Assembly: GCA_938017985.1 (NCBI GenBank)
Contig: CALIKS010000001.1
Coordinates: forward strand, 148,745-212,744
Direction of reading: 5' to 3'
DNA: 64,000 nucleotides
Origin: an uncultured archaeon
GTDB lineage: Archaea; Thermoproteota; Nitrososphaeria_A; Caldarchaeales; Calditenuaceae
In this document: positions 19,416-26,735 of the stretch, one piece after another
Layout of the letters: every line of letters begins with the position of its first letter
Position numbering within the stretch: position 1 is the stretch's first letter
Notes under the pieces: generated by a model
The model's input: the letters and a program-made list of their open reading frames with translations, nothing else
Told to the model about the DNA's origin: nothing
The model's database searches: none
Program-made: the position numbers and the translations under genes

Positions 19416-19946
19416 TTACTCTCTAATTATCTCGACACCGAACTCTTTTTGGATAAATTCTATGGATTCTTCTTTAGATACTCTATGCTTCTTGCCTACT
19501 TTACTCTTATTTATTCTCCTTAGTTCTACTCTTCGGCCAGGTCTATCTACGTTGACGATTACATCCATTCCTATGATTCCAAGTTCTGGATTATACTTAG
19601 TCCCTGGAATATCTAGGTGTTCCTTGATGCCAAAAGCAAAATTACCATACTCGTCAAAATTACCTTCTTTTAGTTTATTGCCAATCGCGGCCAAAGCATC
19701 TCTTAAAAACTGGACGGCTTTCTTTCCCCTTAAAGTCACCATGACTGAGATGGGTTCTCCTTTATGTATTCCGAAGCCGCGTATTGTTTTTTTGGCCTTT
19801 CTAAAAGACGGTTTTTGTCCAGTAAGTTCCTCTAATATTTTTCCGGCTTTTTCAAGTCTAGCTGCGGCTTCACCTATACTTGAATTTACAACAACTTTTG
19901 AAATCCTTAATTTTTTGTTAACATTTTCTACTCTAGTTTCAGCCAT
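19416..19946 (-). CDS. rpl5: 50S ribosomal protein L5
   Basis: Large-subunit protein that binds 5S rRNA. Typical blocks are MRISKVVVNSSIGE-like ISKVVVNSSIGEA, LTGQKP, GIHKGEPISVMVTLRG and FGIKEHLDIPG. At 176 residues it is normal for archaea. A GGAGATGA ribosome binding site precedes the ATG. The start overlaps the rps4e end by 19 bases. It is the last gene of this ribosomal block; the usual next gene, rps14, is displaced to 16618-16782 by the convergent polB2 pair, whose stop lies 8 bases away. Confidence 0.96.
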   Translation of the reverse strand: MAETRVENVNKKLRISKVVVNSSIGEAAARLEKAGKILEELTGQKPSFRKAKKTIRGFGIHKGEPISVMVTLRGKKAVQFLRDALAAIGNKLKEGNFDEYGNFAFGIKEHLDIPGTKYNPELGIIGMDVIVNVDRPGRRVELRRINKSKVGKKHRVSKEESIEFIQKEFGVEIIRE

Positions 19947-20644
19947 GGCGTTTCATCTCCTATTACCATGATGTATTTAAGAATTGTTGAGACCTTCCCT
20001 ATACTCGACTCTAATTGAGCGAGTGGTTTAGCAGGATACTTAGGAGTTTTATCGATAACGACTATTTTTCCATGGATACCTGAACGAGAACCAGCAATCA
20101 CCATGCCATAATTACCCTCCTTTAATTCAAGATGTGTTACCATCTCCTGTTTAGGCAAATTTATTTTAAATGTATCTCCTACAGGAATCATCTTTAAATC
20201 TGTTGTCGGATTTTTGAATAGTAGGTTTCGGCCATCATGCAACGTGAATTGAATAGCACCATTCTTAACCATCGTTTTTCTAATTATCTTACATAGTTTA
20301 AAGCTCGATTCTTCTTTAGGAATCCTGATTAATGATAGACCCTTTTTGTAAAGTGGCAATACTCTGTAGTGTTCATCAATGTCCATTAAAGAAATAGTAT
20401 CCATTAATCCTACAGGATATCTAGGTTCAGTTACAGCTCTGCCATCAACAAATATTTTCTTCATTTTTATAATTCGTTCAGCTTCAAGAGCTGTTGATGC
20501 GTAACTCAAGTAATCTCTAATGATTATAAGAAGCGGTATTGAGGAAAACTTAGGGTGAGGACCAGGTATAGGATTGGGAACAAACCTCTTTCCTTTTCTA
20601 GGAATCATAAATGTTACTGGTGCTGCTAACCTTTTTAATCGCAT
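19928..20644 (-). CDS. rps4e: 30S ribosomal protein S4e
   Basis: Archaeal/eukaryotic small-subunit protein of 238 residues. It shows the N-terminal LKRLAAPVTFMIPRKGKRFV, the S4 RNA-binding motif around LKYA-like DYLSYASTALEAERIIKMKKIFVDGR, the central domain TIRLGNLL-like HDGRNLLF, and the KOW-like C-terminal region NYGMVIAGSRSGIHGKIV. The position between L24 and L5 is the standard archaeal order. Confidence 0.96.
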   Translation of the reverse strand: MRLKRLAAPVTFMIPRKGKRFVPNPIPGPHPKFSSIPLLIIIRDYLSYASTALEAERIIKMKKIFVDGRAVTEPRYPVGLMDTISLMDIDEHYRVLPLYKKGLSLIRIPKEESSFKLCKIIRKTMVKNGAIQFTLHDGRNLLFKNPTTDLKMIPVGDTFKINLPKQEMVTHLELKEGNYGMVIAGSRSGIHGKIVVIDKTPKYPAKPLAQLESSIGKVSTILKYIMVIGDETPWLKLE

Positions 20645-20648
20645 GTTT

Positions 20649-21038
20649 TTATCCCCTCACCTTCCATTCAATTAATGCTTTACGTCCTCCTTCCAGCAGT
20701 GTCTTTCTGTACTTATCATCTAAGTTTAATTGAGTTATCATAACGTTGCTCACATGAATAGGGACATTTACGGTAGAGCCATCAACTTTCTTCCTAGTTA
20801 CATTTTCAATAAATATTCTTTTTCTTTTGCGGTCGACATTTATGACTTTTCCCTGAATTCCTCTAAATTCTCCTCGCAACACCTTGACAGTATCGCCTTT
20901 CCTCACAGGGACTGCTCTTTTATTATATTTCTCTCTGAGCTCCTTTGACAAATGCACACTCATCAACTTTGTTAATCGATGGAGAGGGGCACTCATAAAC
21001 TTCTTGCGCTGCTTACTTGGATCTTTAGACTCTGTCAT
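20649..21038 (-). CDS. rpl24: 50S ribosomal protein L24
   Basis: Assembly-initiating large-subunit protein (eukaryotic L26 family), 129 residues. The N-terminal archaeal extension RKKFMSAPLHR, the KOW motif region VRKGDTVKVLRGEFRGIQGKV, and the conserved HVSNVMITQLNLD are visible. It sits 4 bases from rps4e and 12 from rpl14 in a compact operon. Confidence 0.96.
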   Translation of the reverse strand: MTESKDPSKQRKKFMSAPLHRLTKLMSVHLSKELREKYNKRAVPVRKGDTVKVLRGEFRGIQGKVINVDRKRKRIFIENVTRKKVDGSTVNVPIHVSNVMITQLNLDDKYRKTLLEGGRKALIEWKVRG

Positions 21039-21050
21039 TACGTCATCTCC

Positions 21051-21485
21051 TCAAACAATTATTGAAGCAGCATTAGCAATCTTTGCCCATCGCTCAGCAG
21101 CTTCTTTGGCGACCGGTCCTTTTATCTCTGTGCCTTTTAGATCGCCCTCAGGCGTGACTAGGACGCCGGCAGTGTCTTCAAAGGCTATCCAAGTACCATC
21201 TGGCCTTCTGTAAGGCTTTTTTTGCCTAATAATAATAGCGTGCATAATTTTTTTCCTCAACTCTATGTTTCCCTTCTTAACAGTAACTGTAACGAGGTCT
21301 CCTACACATGCTGCAGGCTGTCTTCTCAAACGTCCCTTCAATCCTACTACTTGTACCACCTTAAGTATCTGTGCACCTGAATTATCAGCGCAATTGATTA
21401 ACGCTCCCTGATTAATGGTCCTAGGGATATTAGGTCTTCTGAGAAGTATACCAACTTCAGAGACTGCCCTTGATCTTTTAGCCAT
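21051..21485 (-). CDS. rpl14: 50S ribosomal protein L14
   Basis: Large-subunit protein at the subunit interface, 144 residues with the archaeal N-terminal extension. Recognised by [31 protein letters not shown], the [13 protein letters not shown] block and the C-terminal [13 protein letters not shown]. It lies 2 bases from rps17. Confidence 0.97.
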   Translation of the reverse strand: MAKRSRAVSEVGILLRRPNIPRTINQGALINCADNSGAQILKVVQVVGLKGRLRRQPAACVGDLVTVTVKKGNIELRKKIMHAIIIRQKKPYRRPDGTWIAFEDTAGVLVTPEGDLKGTEIKGPVAKEAAERWAKIANAASIIV

Positions 21486-21487
21486 CT

Positions 21488-21832
21488 CTAACCACCTTTT
21501 CTTGAGATGTTCTCAATGACTACAAAACTTATAGTTTTAGATAGTGGTCTACATTCTGCAATCCTAACCACGTCTCCAACATCTGCATCAATACACGGGG
21601 GTAAATGCACTGAGATTCTTTTACGCCTCCTCTCATATCTTTTATATTTCTTCACATAATACACGGTGTTCCTCTCAACAACAACGGCATTCCTCATATA
21701 TTTCTTAATTATTTTGCCCGTAAGGAATATTCCTCTAACTGGTACAGACCCATGATATGGACACTTATCGTCTTCACACGTTCTAGTAGGTGGTGTCACG
21801 TCCAGTCCGATGTTTTTAGTCGGCCTCATCAT
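21488..21832 (-). CDS. rps17: 30S ribosomal protein S17
   Basis: Small-subunit protein that binds 16S rRNA, 114 residues. It has the archaeal N-terminal part with [20 protein letters not shown], then VVVERN and the conserved region [30 protein letters not shown] start at either of two adjacent ATG codons is possible. Upstream is an unusual 283-bp gap before rnp1, in an operon whose other genes touch. Confidence 0.96.
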   Translation of the reverse strand: MMRPTKNIGLDVTPPTRTCEDDKCPYHGSVPVRGIFLTGKIIKKYMRNAVVVERNTVYYVKKYKRYERRRKRISVHLPPCIDADVGDVVRIAECRPLSKTISFVVIENISRKGG

Positions 21833-22115
21833 TAGTCACTCTACCGCAAATCTAATGAAAAATAAAGAGTGTAGGTATTAACGTTTATTCTAAGCTAACT
21901 CGCGCATAATAAGTTTTTACGGCATATACCCAGACCCCATATTTTCTCGCAATGCTCTTCTCTGACATATAGGACTCGCCTGAAGTATCCATAAAAATTA
22001 CATAAAATATTAACTAAGCAATTCAAAATGTCGGACTCTATCTGATTTTTTGATATCTTTTAGTCTTTCATGCAACCCTTAAGTCAAGTCCATATAGGGG
22101 TTTTGAAATCAATGT
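21833..22115. other. 283-bp gap inside the ribosomal operon
   Basis: Every other junction in this operon is under 50 bases or overlapping, but rnp1 and rps17 are 283 bases apart. No tRNA or snoRNA-like box pattern is seen. SUI1 (aIF1), which in many archaea neighbours rnp1, is absent. The only open frame of note is the 35-codon one at 21885-21992 on the minus strand. An internal promoter or an eroded insertion are both possible. Confidence 0.4.
21885..21992 (-). pseudogene. 35-codon open frame, possible recombinase remnant
   Basis: Too small for routine calling. It would encode MDTSGESY followed by MSEKSIARKYGVWVYAVKT and YYARVSLE. The first part resembles the helix-turn-helix of MerR-like regulators or IS607-type resolvases (xxxAxxxGVxxxTV), and YARVS is the signature opening the serine-recombinase domain in those proteins. 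Both pieces in the right order but with the middle missing would suit an internally deleted IS607-like gene. The match is very short, so chance is quite possible. Confidence 0.2.
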
Positions 22116-22412
22116 TTATTTAATCGAGGTCTTGGACCATTTATGTCGTGGACGCTTAGTCCTTTCTTTCAGAACTCCTAATATGTTTTTTCCGTTGACT
22201 GTGTATTCATGGTCATCAGCTCCTAGAATCGTTAACATTATAGATTTTTTGGGAAATCTTTTTACAACTCCTTCCGAAGTTCTTACTAGAAGAGTGTTTT
22301 TTGTCTCATCAATGATTAACCCGTTATAAATGAGGTTGCTTGGAACTAATTTTATCTTTGCTTGGTAACCAATTAGTGACACTATTCTGTATTTAGGACG
22401 CTTTTTCTCCAA
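22116..22412 (-). CDS. rnp1: ribonuclease P protein component 1 (Rpp29/Pop4)
   Basis: Protein subunit of archaeal RNase P, which matures tRNA 5' ends. At 98 residues it shows the Rpp29 barrel pattern: LIGYQAKIKLVPSNLIYNGLIIDETKNTLLVRT, then VKRFPKKSIMLTI. It overlaps rpl29 by 20 bases. Its location between L29 and S17 is the standard archaeal operon position. Confidence 0.9.
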   Translation of the reverse strand: MEKKRPKYRIVSLIGYQAKIKLVPSNLIYNGLIIDETKNTLLVRTSEGVVKRFPKKSIMLTILGADDHEYTVNGKNILGVLKERTKRPRHKWSKTSIK

Positions 22413-22620
22413 TTTTTGTATTTATACCCCTTTTTCTCTCGTTGAGTATGGTAAGCATTCTAGCAATTCTTCTTTTTAAATTTCTGACTTGTCCTGAATT
22501 TTCAACCGCACCTCCAGACATGATTTTTGTTCTTAAATTTCTTAACTCTGTCCTTAGCTCCTGTAGCTCTTCTAATAATTCTTGGTCTGACTTACTTCTT
22601 AGCTCCTTCAGTGTCTTCAT
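22393..22620 (-). CDS. rpl29: 50S ribosomal protein L29
   Basis: A 75-residue helical large-subunit protein near the exit tunnel. It starts MKTLKELRSKSDQELLEELQ and continues LRTELRNLRTKI, then RNLKRRIARMLTILNERK, the family pattern. It overlaps rps3 by 29 bases and rnp1 by 20 bases, indicating translational coupling. Confidence 0.94.
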   Translation of the reverse strand: MKTLKELRSKSDQELLEELQELRTELRNLRTKIMSGGAVENSGQVRNLKRRIARMLTILNERKRGINTKIGEKAS

Positions 22621-23242
22621 TACTTACCACCTTTAACCCTTCTTTTAAATCTTCGATCCTAATCTCTTCTGCCAATGGCGCGTCCGGTGGATAAATCTTA
22701 ACTTTTACACCATAAATGCCAGTTGCGAGCTGTACATGTGCAACACCAGTTTTGACATATAGTTTTGCGAACTCACCTGATTTGGGCATTACTCCAGCAA
22801 AAAATTTTTCAGACCTCGCCCTAGCAGAAGTTAATTTTCCACTAATGGTAATTTCCGCACCCCTAGCTCCAGCATCCATTATTCTCCTAAGTGCCCAAAA
22901 TGCGACGCGTCTCCACCTCACACCACTTGAGATTGCCTGTGCTATCCTCTGAGCCATCACATACGGATTGAGTTCAGGTATCTCGATCTCAGATACAGAA
23001 ATCTGAAGGTTTTCTAGTCCAAATTTTTCTTCGAGTTCTTTTTGTAATGCTTTAATTACCTTCCCCCTAGTGCCTATGACTAGGCCTGGCCTCATAGAAT
23101 AAATAGTTATGTTAGTACCTATTGGAGAAGAGGTTATGCTTATTCCTCCAAAAAACGCATCTTTAAGCCTCTCCCTAATGTATTCTTCAATCTCCATTCT
23201 TTTGATGTTTTTTGTCAAGATTTTAGTTATCGTAGTGGGCAA
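22592..23242 (-). CDS. rps3: 30S ribosomal protein S3
   Basis: Small-subunit protein lining the mRNA entry channel, 216 residues. KH domain IYSMRPGLVIGTRGKVIKAL with its GxxG-type loop, then NPYVMAQRIAQAI, RRIMDAGARGAEITISGKL and GVAHVQLATGIYGVKVKIYPP. The first codon is TTG at 23242. It follows rpl22 after 45 bases. Confidence 0.96.
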   Translation of the reverse strand: MPTTITKILTKNIKRMEIEEYIRERLKDAFFGGISITSSPIGTNITIYSMRPGLVIGTRGKVIKALQKELEEKFGLENLQISVSEIEIPELNPYVMAQRIAQAISSGVRWRRVAFWALRRIMDAGARGAEITISGKLTSARARSEKFFAGVMPKSGEFAKLYVKTGVAHVQLATGIYGVKVKIYPPDAPLAEEIRIEDLKEGLKVVSNEDTEGAKK

Positions 23243-23287
23243 CTCTTAGTGTTAATTTTCTTTTTAACTCTATATAAATATGAATTT

Positions 23288-23767
23288 CTACCCTATCTCG
23301 GAAGCAATAATCTCTATATGGACGAGGGTTTTGTTGTGTGGAGAAGCCCTCCCAAAGGCCCTTGGAAAGAATTTCTTAATAGTGCGCCCCTTATGCGCAG
23401 CGGCATGTGTTATGAATAGTTTTTCAGTATCGAGTCCTTTAAATTCTGCATTAGCCTCAAGCGACTCAAGCAGCTTGAGTACATGTTTTGCAACTTTTAT
23501 GGGGTAGCCGCCTGGACCCTTTGTTTCCGAGTGATGCGCTCTAAGTTTTCTGTATCGTCTATATGGAATCATTTTCTTCCTTGCTATGACATCTTCCAAT
23601 AATTTTTTTGCTTTGTCAATCTTCATTCCCTTAATTGCTTGACATAATTCTCTACTCCATTTAGGAGAGACATCTACCTCTCTTAGACTTGCTCTTACTG
23701 ATTTTGCAGGCTCCACTTCTTGCACTGAGTATCTCCAATGCGGCAACTTTGAATACCTACAATTCAT
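23288..23767 (-). CDS. rpl22: 50S ribosomal protein L22
   Basis: Large-subunit protein reaching the exit tunnel, 159 residues. It shows KSVRASLREVDVSPKWSRELC, the archaeal block IPYRRYRKLRAHH, and the C-terminal AHKGRTIKKFFPRAFGRAS. It is the first ribosomal gene of this block: rps19, normally just upstream, is not found in the 87 bases before the divergent VIT-type gene. Confidence 0.96.
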   Translation of the reverse strand: MNCRYSKLPHWRYSVQEVEPAKSVRASLREVDVSPKWSRELCQAIKGMKIDKAKKLLEDVIARKKMIPYRRYRKLRAHHSETKGPGGYPIKVAKHVLKLLESLEANAEFKGLDTEKLFITHAAAHKGRTIKKFFPRAFGRASPHNKTLVHIEIIASEIG

Positions 23768-23854
23768 GCAAATCAGAACAATATAAACTCTCCAATACTC
23801 AAAAACTAAAAAATAAAAACGAGTATATATTCAACAATTAATAAAGTAGTAACA

Positions 23855-24754
23855 ATGTCAGTCGAAAACCTAGAAGAGAAACTCTTTGCAAGGTTTGCAT
23901 TAGATGAATTTAATGATTATGCAATATATAAAGAACTATCTAAGATTGAGAAAAAAGAAGAACACAGACTTGCATTAGAAAGACTCTCAGAGATGGAGTA
24001 TGAACATTATAAATTTTGGATTTCTTTAATACCAGGAAAAAAGATTCAAGGGATAGGCCCCTTTAAGATCTTCCTAACTAAAATTCTAAGAATCGTCTTT
24101 GGTTTAACATTCACACTTAAGCTATTAGAGCGGCACGAAAAAGAAACAATAAAGAAGTATGAAAACGTAATTGAAAGACTTCAAGAGGATAAAAAAAGAA
24201 ATTTGATTCAAATACTTAAAGAAGAAAAAGAACATGAAAGCTACTTGATATCTCAAATAAACGAGGCGATTGTTAAATATATGAGTTTTGTCATGCTTGG
24301 ACTAGCTGATGCAATAATTGAAATTAATGGAGTTCATGCGGGTTTTTTAGGCGTCACCAGTTCTACCCTAATAGCAGGTATTGCGGGGCTAGTTGTCGGA
24401 TTTGCAGCTGCCATCTCTATGGCCTCTGCGGCTTATCTTCAAGCAAAACAAGGTTTTAGCGGGAATCCAGCCAGTTCTGCTATCATTACAGGCATGTCCT
24501 ACATCGGAGCCGTGAGCTTTCTTGCTTTACCATATTTTTTAATTCCGAACATGCTTACCGCCTTTTGCATCTCATTGAGCCTTGCCATATTATTGATTGG
24601 AGTTTTTACAAGCTATGGCGCCGTCTTAAGAGAGGCTTCAACATCAAGAGAATTTATAACTGGATTATCACTCACAATAGGTACAGCATTTGCTGCATTC
24701 CTATTCGGTGAAGCATTAGGCAGATTATTCGGAGTTCATCCCTACATGACTTAA
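23855..24754 (+). CDS. VIT1/CCC1-type metal transporter with ferritin-like domain
   Basis: A 299-residue membrane protein. Residues 1 to about 140 form a ferritin/rubrerythrin-like four-helix domain with paired E and ExxH motifs (LDEFNDYAIYKEL, MEYEHYKFW, EEKEHESYL) suited to bind iron. The rest is a VIT1/CCC1 transport domain with four to five membrane helices: LGLADAIIEINGVHAGFLGVTS, VVGFAAAISMASAAYLQAKQG, GMSYIGAVSFLALPYF. Known relatives move Fe2+ or Mn2+. The metal-sensing domain could load or gate the transporter. Divergent from the ribosomal operon. Confidence 0.85.
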   Translation: MSVENLEEKLFARFALDEFNDYAIYKELSKIEKKEEHRLALERLSEMEYEHYKFWISLIPGKKIQGIGPFKIFLTKILRIVFGLTFTLKLLERHEKETIKKYENVIERLQEDKKRNLIQILKEEKEHESYLISQINEAIVKYMSFVMLGLADAIIEINGVHAGFLGVTSSTLIAGIAGLVVGFAAAISMASAAYLQAKQGFSGNPASSAIITGMSYIGAVSFLALPYFLIPNMLTAFCISLSLAILLIGVFTSYGAVLREASTSREFITGLSLTIGTAFAAFLFGEALGRLFGVHPYMT

Positions 24755-24808
24755 TTTGATACTTCAACAAATAAGACTTATGAGTATCAAATTATTAATT
24801 AATTATGT

Positions 24809-25813
24809 ATGCATAACACGTATCGAAGGAGAATTCAACTCGCTGGAAGAAGATCATTCGCAATTACATTGCCGAAGGGGTGGGTAATAGATAATAATCT
24901 TGCGTCAGGCGACCATGTTGTTCTTCAAATAAAAGATGATGGAAGTTTAATAATCGAGCCGGAAAAGAGAGTCGATCGAAAAATTGTCTCACCACCGCTA
25001 ATAATAAAGGAGAGTCATAGATTGGTAAGAGACTTGATATGGGGCTATCTTCTGGGATATGATCACATCATAGTTACCTCTGAGAAGGGATTTTCTTCTA
25101 AATCCATAGCAGAGGCAAAGAGAACGATTAGAGGGCTCGTCGGTGCAGAAATAATAGATGAGGACCCGAACAAAATTGAGATTCAAATACTACTTGACCC
25201 GGAGGCTGTTGAGCCTACAAAAGTTCTGAGCAGACAGAATGCCCTTGTGACAAGCATGATCAATGATGCGATACAAACATTCATTAGTTGGGACCTTGAT
25301 AGGGCGGAGAGAACTGAAAATAGAGATGAAGAAGTTGATAGACATTATTTTACACTTGTTAGAGTTGTAAGAACAGCGATCAGAGACTTAAGCATATCTA
25401 GGAGACTAAATTTATCACCTCTAAGATTAATGGATATTCGTCTAGTAGCAAAGCTCTTAGAAGAGATCGGGGACAAGGCCGCCTCTTTAGCATCAATAGT
25501 GAAAACCAATAGAGAATATATTCCTAACCCACAGATAATTAATAAGATACAGAAGATAGGCGTATACTTATCTGAAAATCAAACAGAAGCATTTAAAGCA
25601 TTCTTGAACTGCAACCCTGAGCTTGCATCTAATGTCTTGAATAAAAAGAATGAGGTCAGTAAACTTATTGCTTCCATACCATTAATCTCAGAAGGCTCAA
25701 GAGATTACTTGGCCGTGACATTAAAAATGTGTTTTTATCTAGAAGAAATTAGTAATGCACAGGTTGATATAGCTGATATCGCTGCTCCCTTATCTAAAGG
25801 GAATACTCTGTAA
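24809..25813 (+). CDS. AbrB-domain plus PhoU-domain regulator
   Basis: A 334-residue protein with an N-terminal SpoVT/AbrB DNA-binding domain (RRIQLAGRRSFAITLPKGWV, then GDHVVLQIKDDGSLIIEP) and PhoU-like helical repeats from about residue 115 to the end (TSMINDAIQTFISWD, RRLNLSPLRLMDIRLVAKLLEEIGDKAASLA). This architecture is common in archaea and linked to phosphate-uptake control. No pst transporter genes are nearby, so its target is unclear. It is convergent with the FNR-like gene, 4 bases apart. Confidence 0.85.
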   Translation: MHNTYRRRIQLAGRRSFAITLPKGWVIDNNLASGDHVVLQIKDDGSLIIEPEKRVDRKIVSPPLIIKESHRLVRDLIWGYLLGYDHIIVTSEKGFSSKSIAEAKRTIRGLVGAEIIDEDPNKIEIQILLDPEAVEPTKVLSRQNALVTSMINDAIQTFISWDLDRAERTENRDEEVDRHYFTLVRVVRTAIRDLSISRRLNLSPLRLMDIRLVAKLLEEIGDKAASLASIVKTNREYIPNPQIINKIQKIGVYLSENQTEAFKAFLNCNPELASNVLNKKNEVSKLIASIPLISEGSRDYLAVTLKMCFYLEEISNAQVDIADIAAPLSKGNTL

Positions 25814-25817
25814 CTAT

Positions 25818-26678
25818 CTATTTTGTACCATAAGAATCTATCTCTATTCTCTCTCTTTCAATGCCGTTTTTCTCAAGTTTTTGCGTCATGCCAAGTTCAC
25901 CTATATTACTATCACCCGAAATGAATTTCGCGCCACCACATATGGCATAGTAAGCCTCTTTCCATTTCTCGACTCTAGTTTTAATGTCCTCAAATTCTAA
26001 TCTTCTGCCAAATAAGAATGAAACTCTATCTTTATAGTCGTCATAATTAATAATAACCTGATCAGCTATTTCTCTTTCTGTAATTTGATGCTCCCTAGTA
26101 AAGTTAAACATTATGTTTAATCCTTTATAACTTGACAATAGTTCTGGAAATAGGCGCTTATATATGATGTCATTCCTCGTCCTATTAACATAAAATAAAT
26201 AGATACTAACATCTAATGAGGAGTCAATAGCATATTCAATAAAACATTTAAAAGGCACAATACCACTTGACGAAGCAAGAAATACTAAGTTATCAATAAG
26301 TTTATTTTTTGTCATGTATAAGTGCTTAGATAAAAAACGACCGTATGGACCCTCGATAAAGTATGTGTCTCCTTCTTTTGCTTCGGCCAAAAAATAAGGA
26401 GCAAAATTTCCTCCTTCACTTTTTATCATCAACTCGAAATATTCTGTTCTAGATGGTGGAGAAGCAATCGAATATAATCTAAAGTCATTTTTCTTTAATG
26501 GTGTGTCAAAATATAACTTTGCACTCTGTCCAGGCATATAATTAAATAATTTTTTTCCATCAGTATTTATGAACCTATAAGTTTTAGCAATTCCATCTAT
26601 TTCCTCGATTATTTCTATAATTCTCATTCTGATTGTAGATGGCTTTGCTTGATTCGAAAGCTTATCATGTCCATACAT
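25818..26678 (-). CDS. ferredoxin-NADP reductase-like flavoprotein
   Basis: A 286-residue oxidoreductase with an FAD-binding barrel (GQSAKLYFDT, then FRLYSIASPP, the RxYS motif near residue 72) and an NAD(P)-binding domain (LVFLASSSGIVPFK; YYAICGGAKF). Only two cysteines occur, so the [2Fe-2S] site found at the C-terminus of NfnA and PyrK proteins is absent. It is encoded 57 bases downstream of a GltD-like flavoprotein on the same strand, the same pairing as in NfnAB and sulfide dehydrogenase SudBA. It could pass electrons between NAD(P)H and ferredoxin or another partner; bifurcation is not supported. Confidence 0.75.
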   Translation of the reverse strand: MYGHDKLSNQAKPSTIRMRIIEIIEEIDGIAKTYRFINTDGKKLFNYMPGQSAKLYFDTPLKKNDFRLYSIASPPSRTEYFELMIKSEGGNFAPYFLAEAKEGDTYFIEGPYGRFLSKHLYMTKNKLIDNLVFLASSSGIVPFKCFIEYAIDSSLDVSIYLFYVNRTRNDIIYKRLFPELLSSYKGLNIMFNFTREHQITEREIADQVIINYDDYKDRVSFLFGRRLEFEDIKTRVEKWKEAYYAICGGAKFISGDSNIGELGMTQKLEKNGIERERIEIDSYGTK

Positions 26679-26735
26679 AGTTGCTATCCACCATGCTAAC
26701 AGCAGTAGGGCTAACCGTCTATTTTAATATAATTT

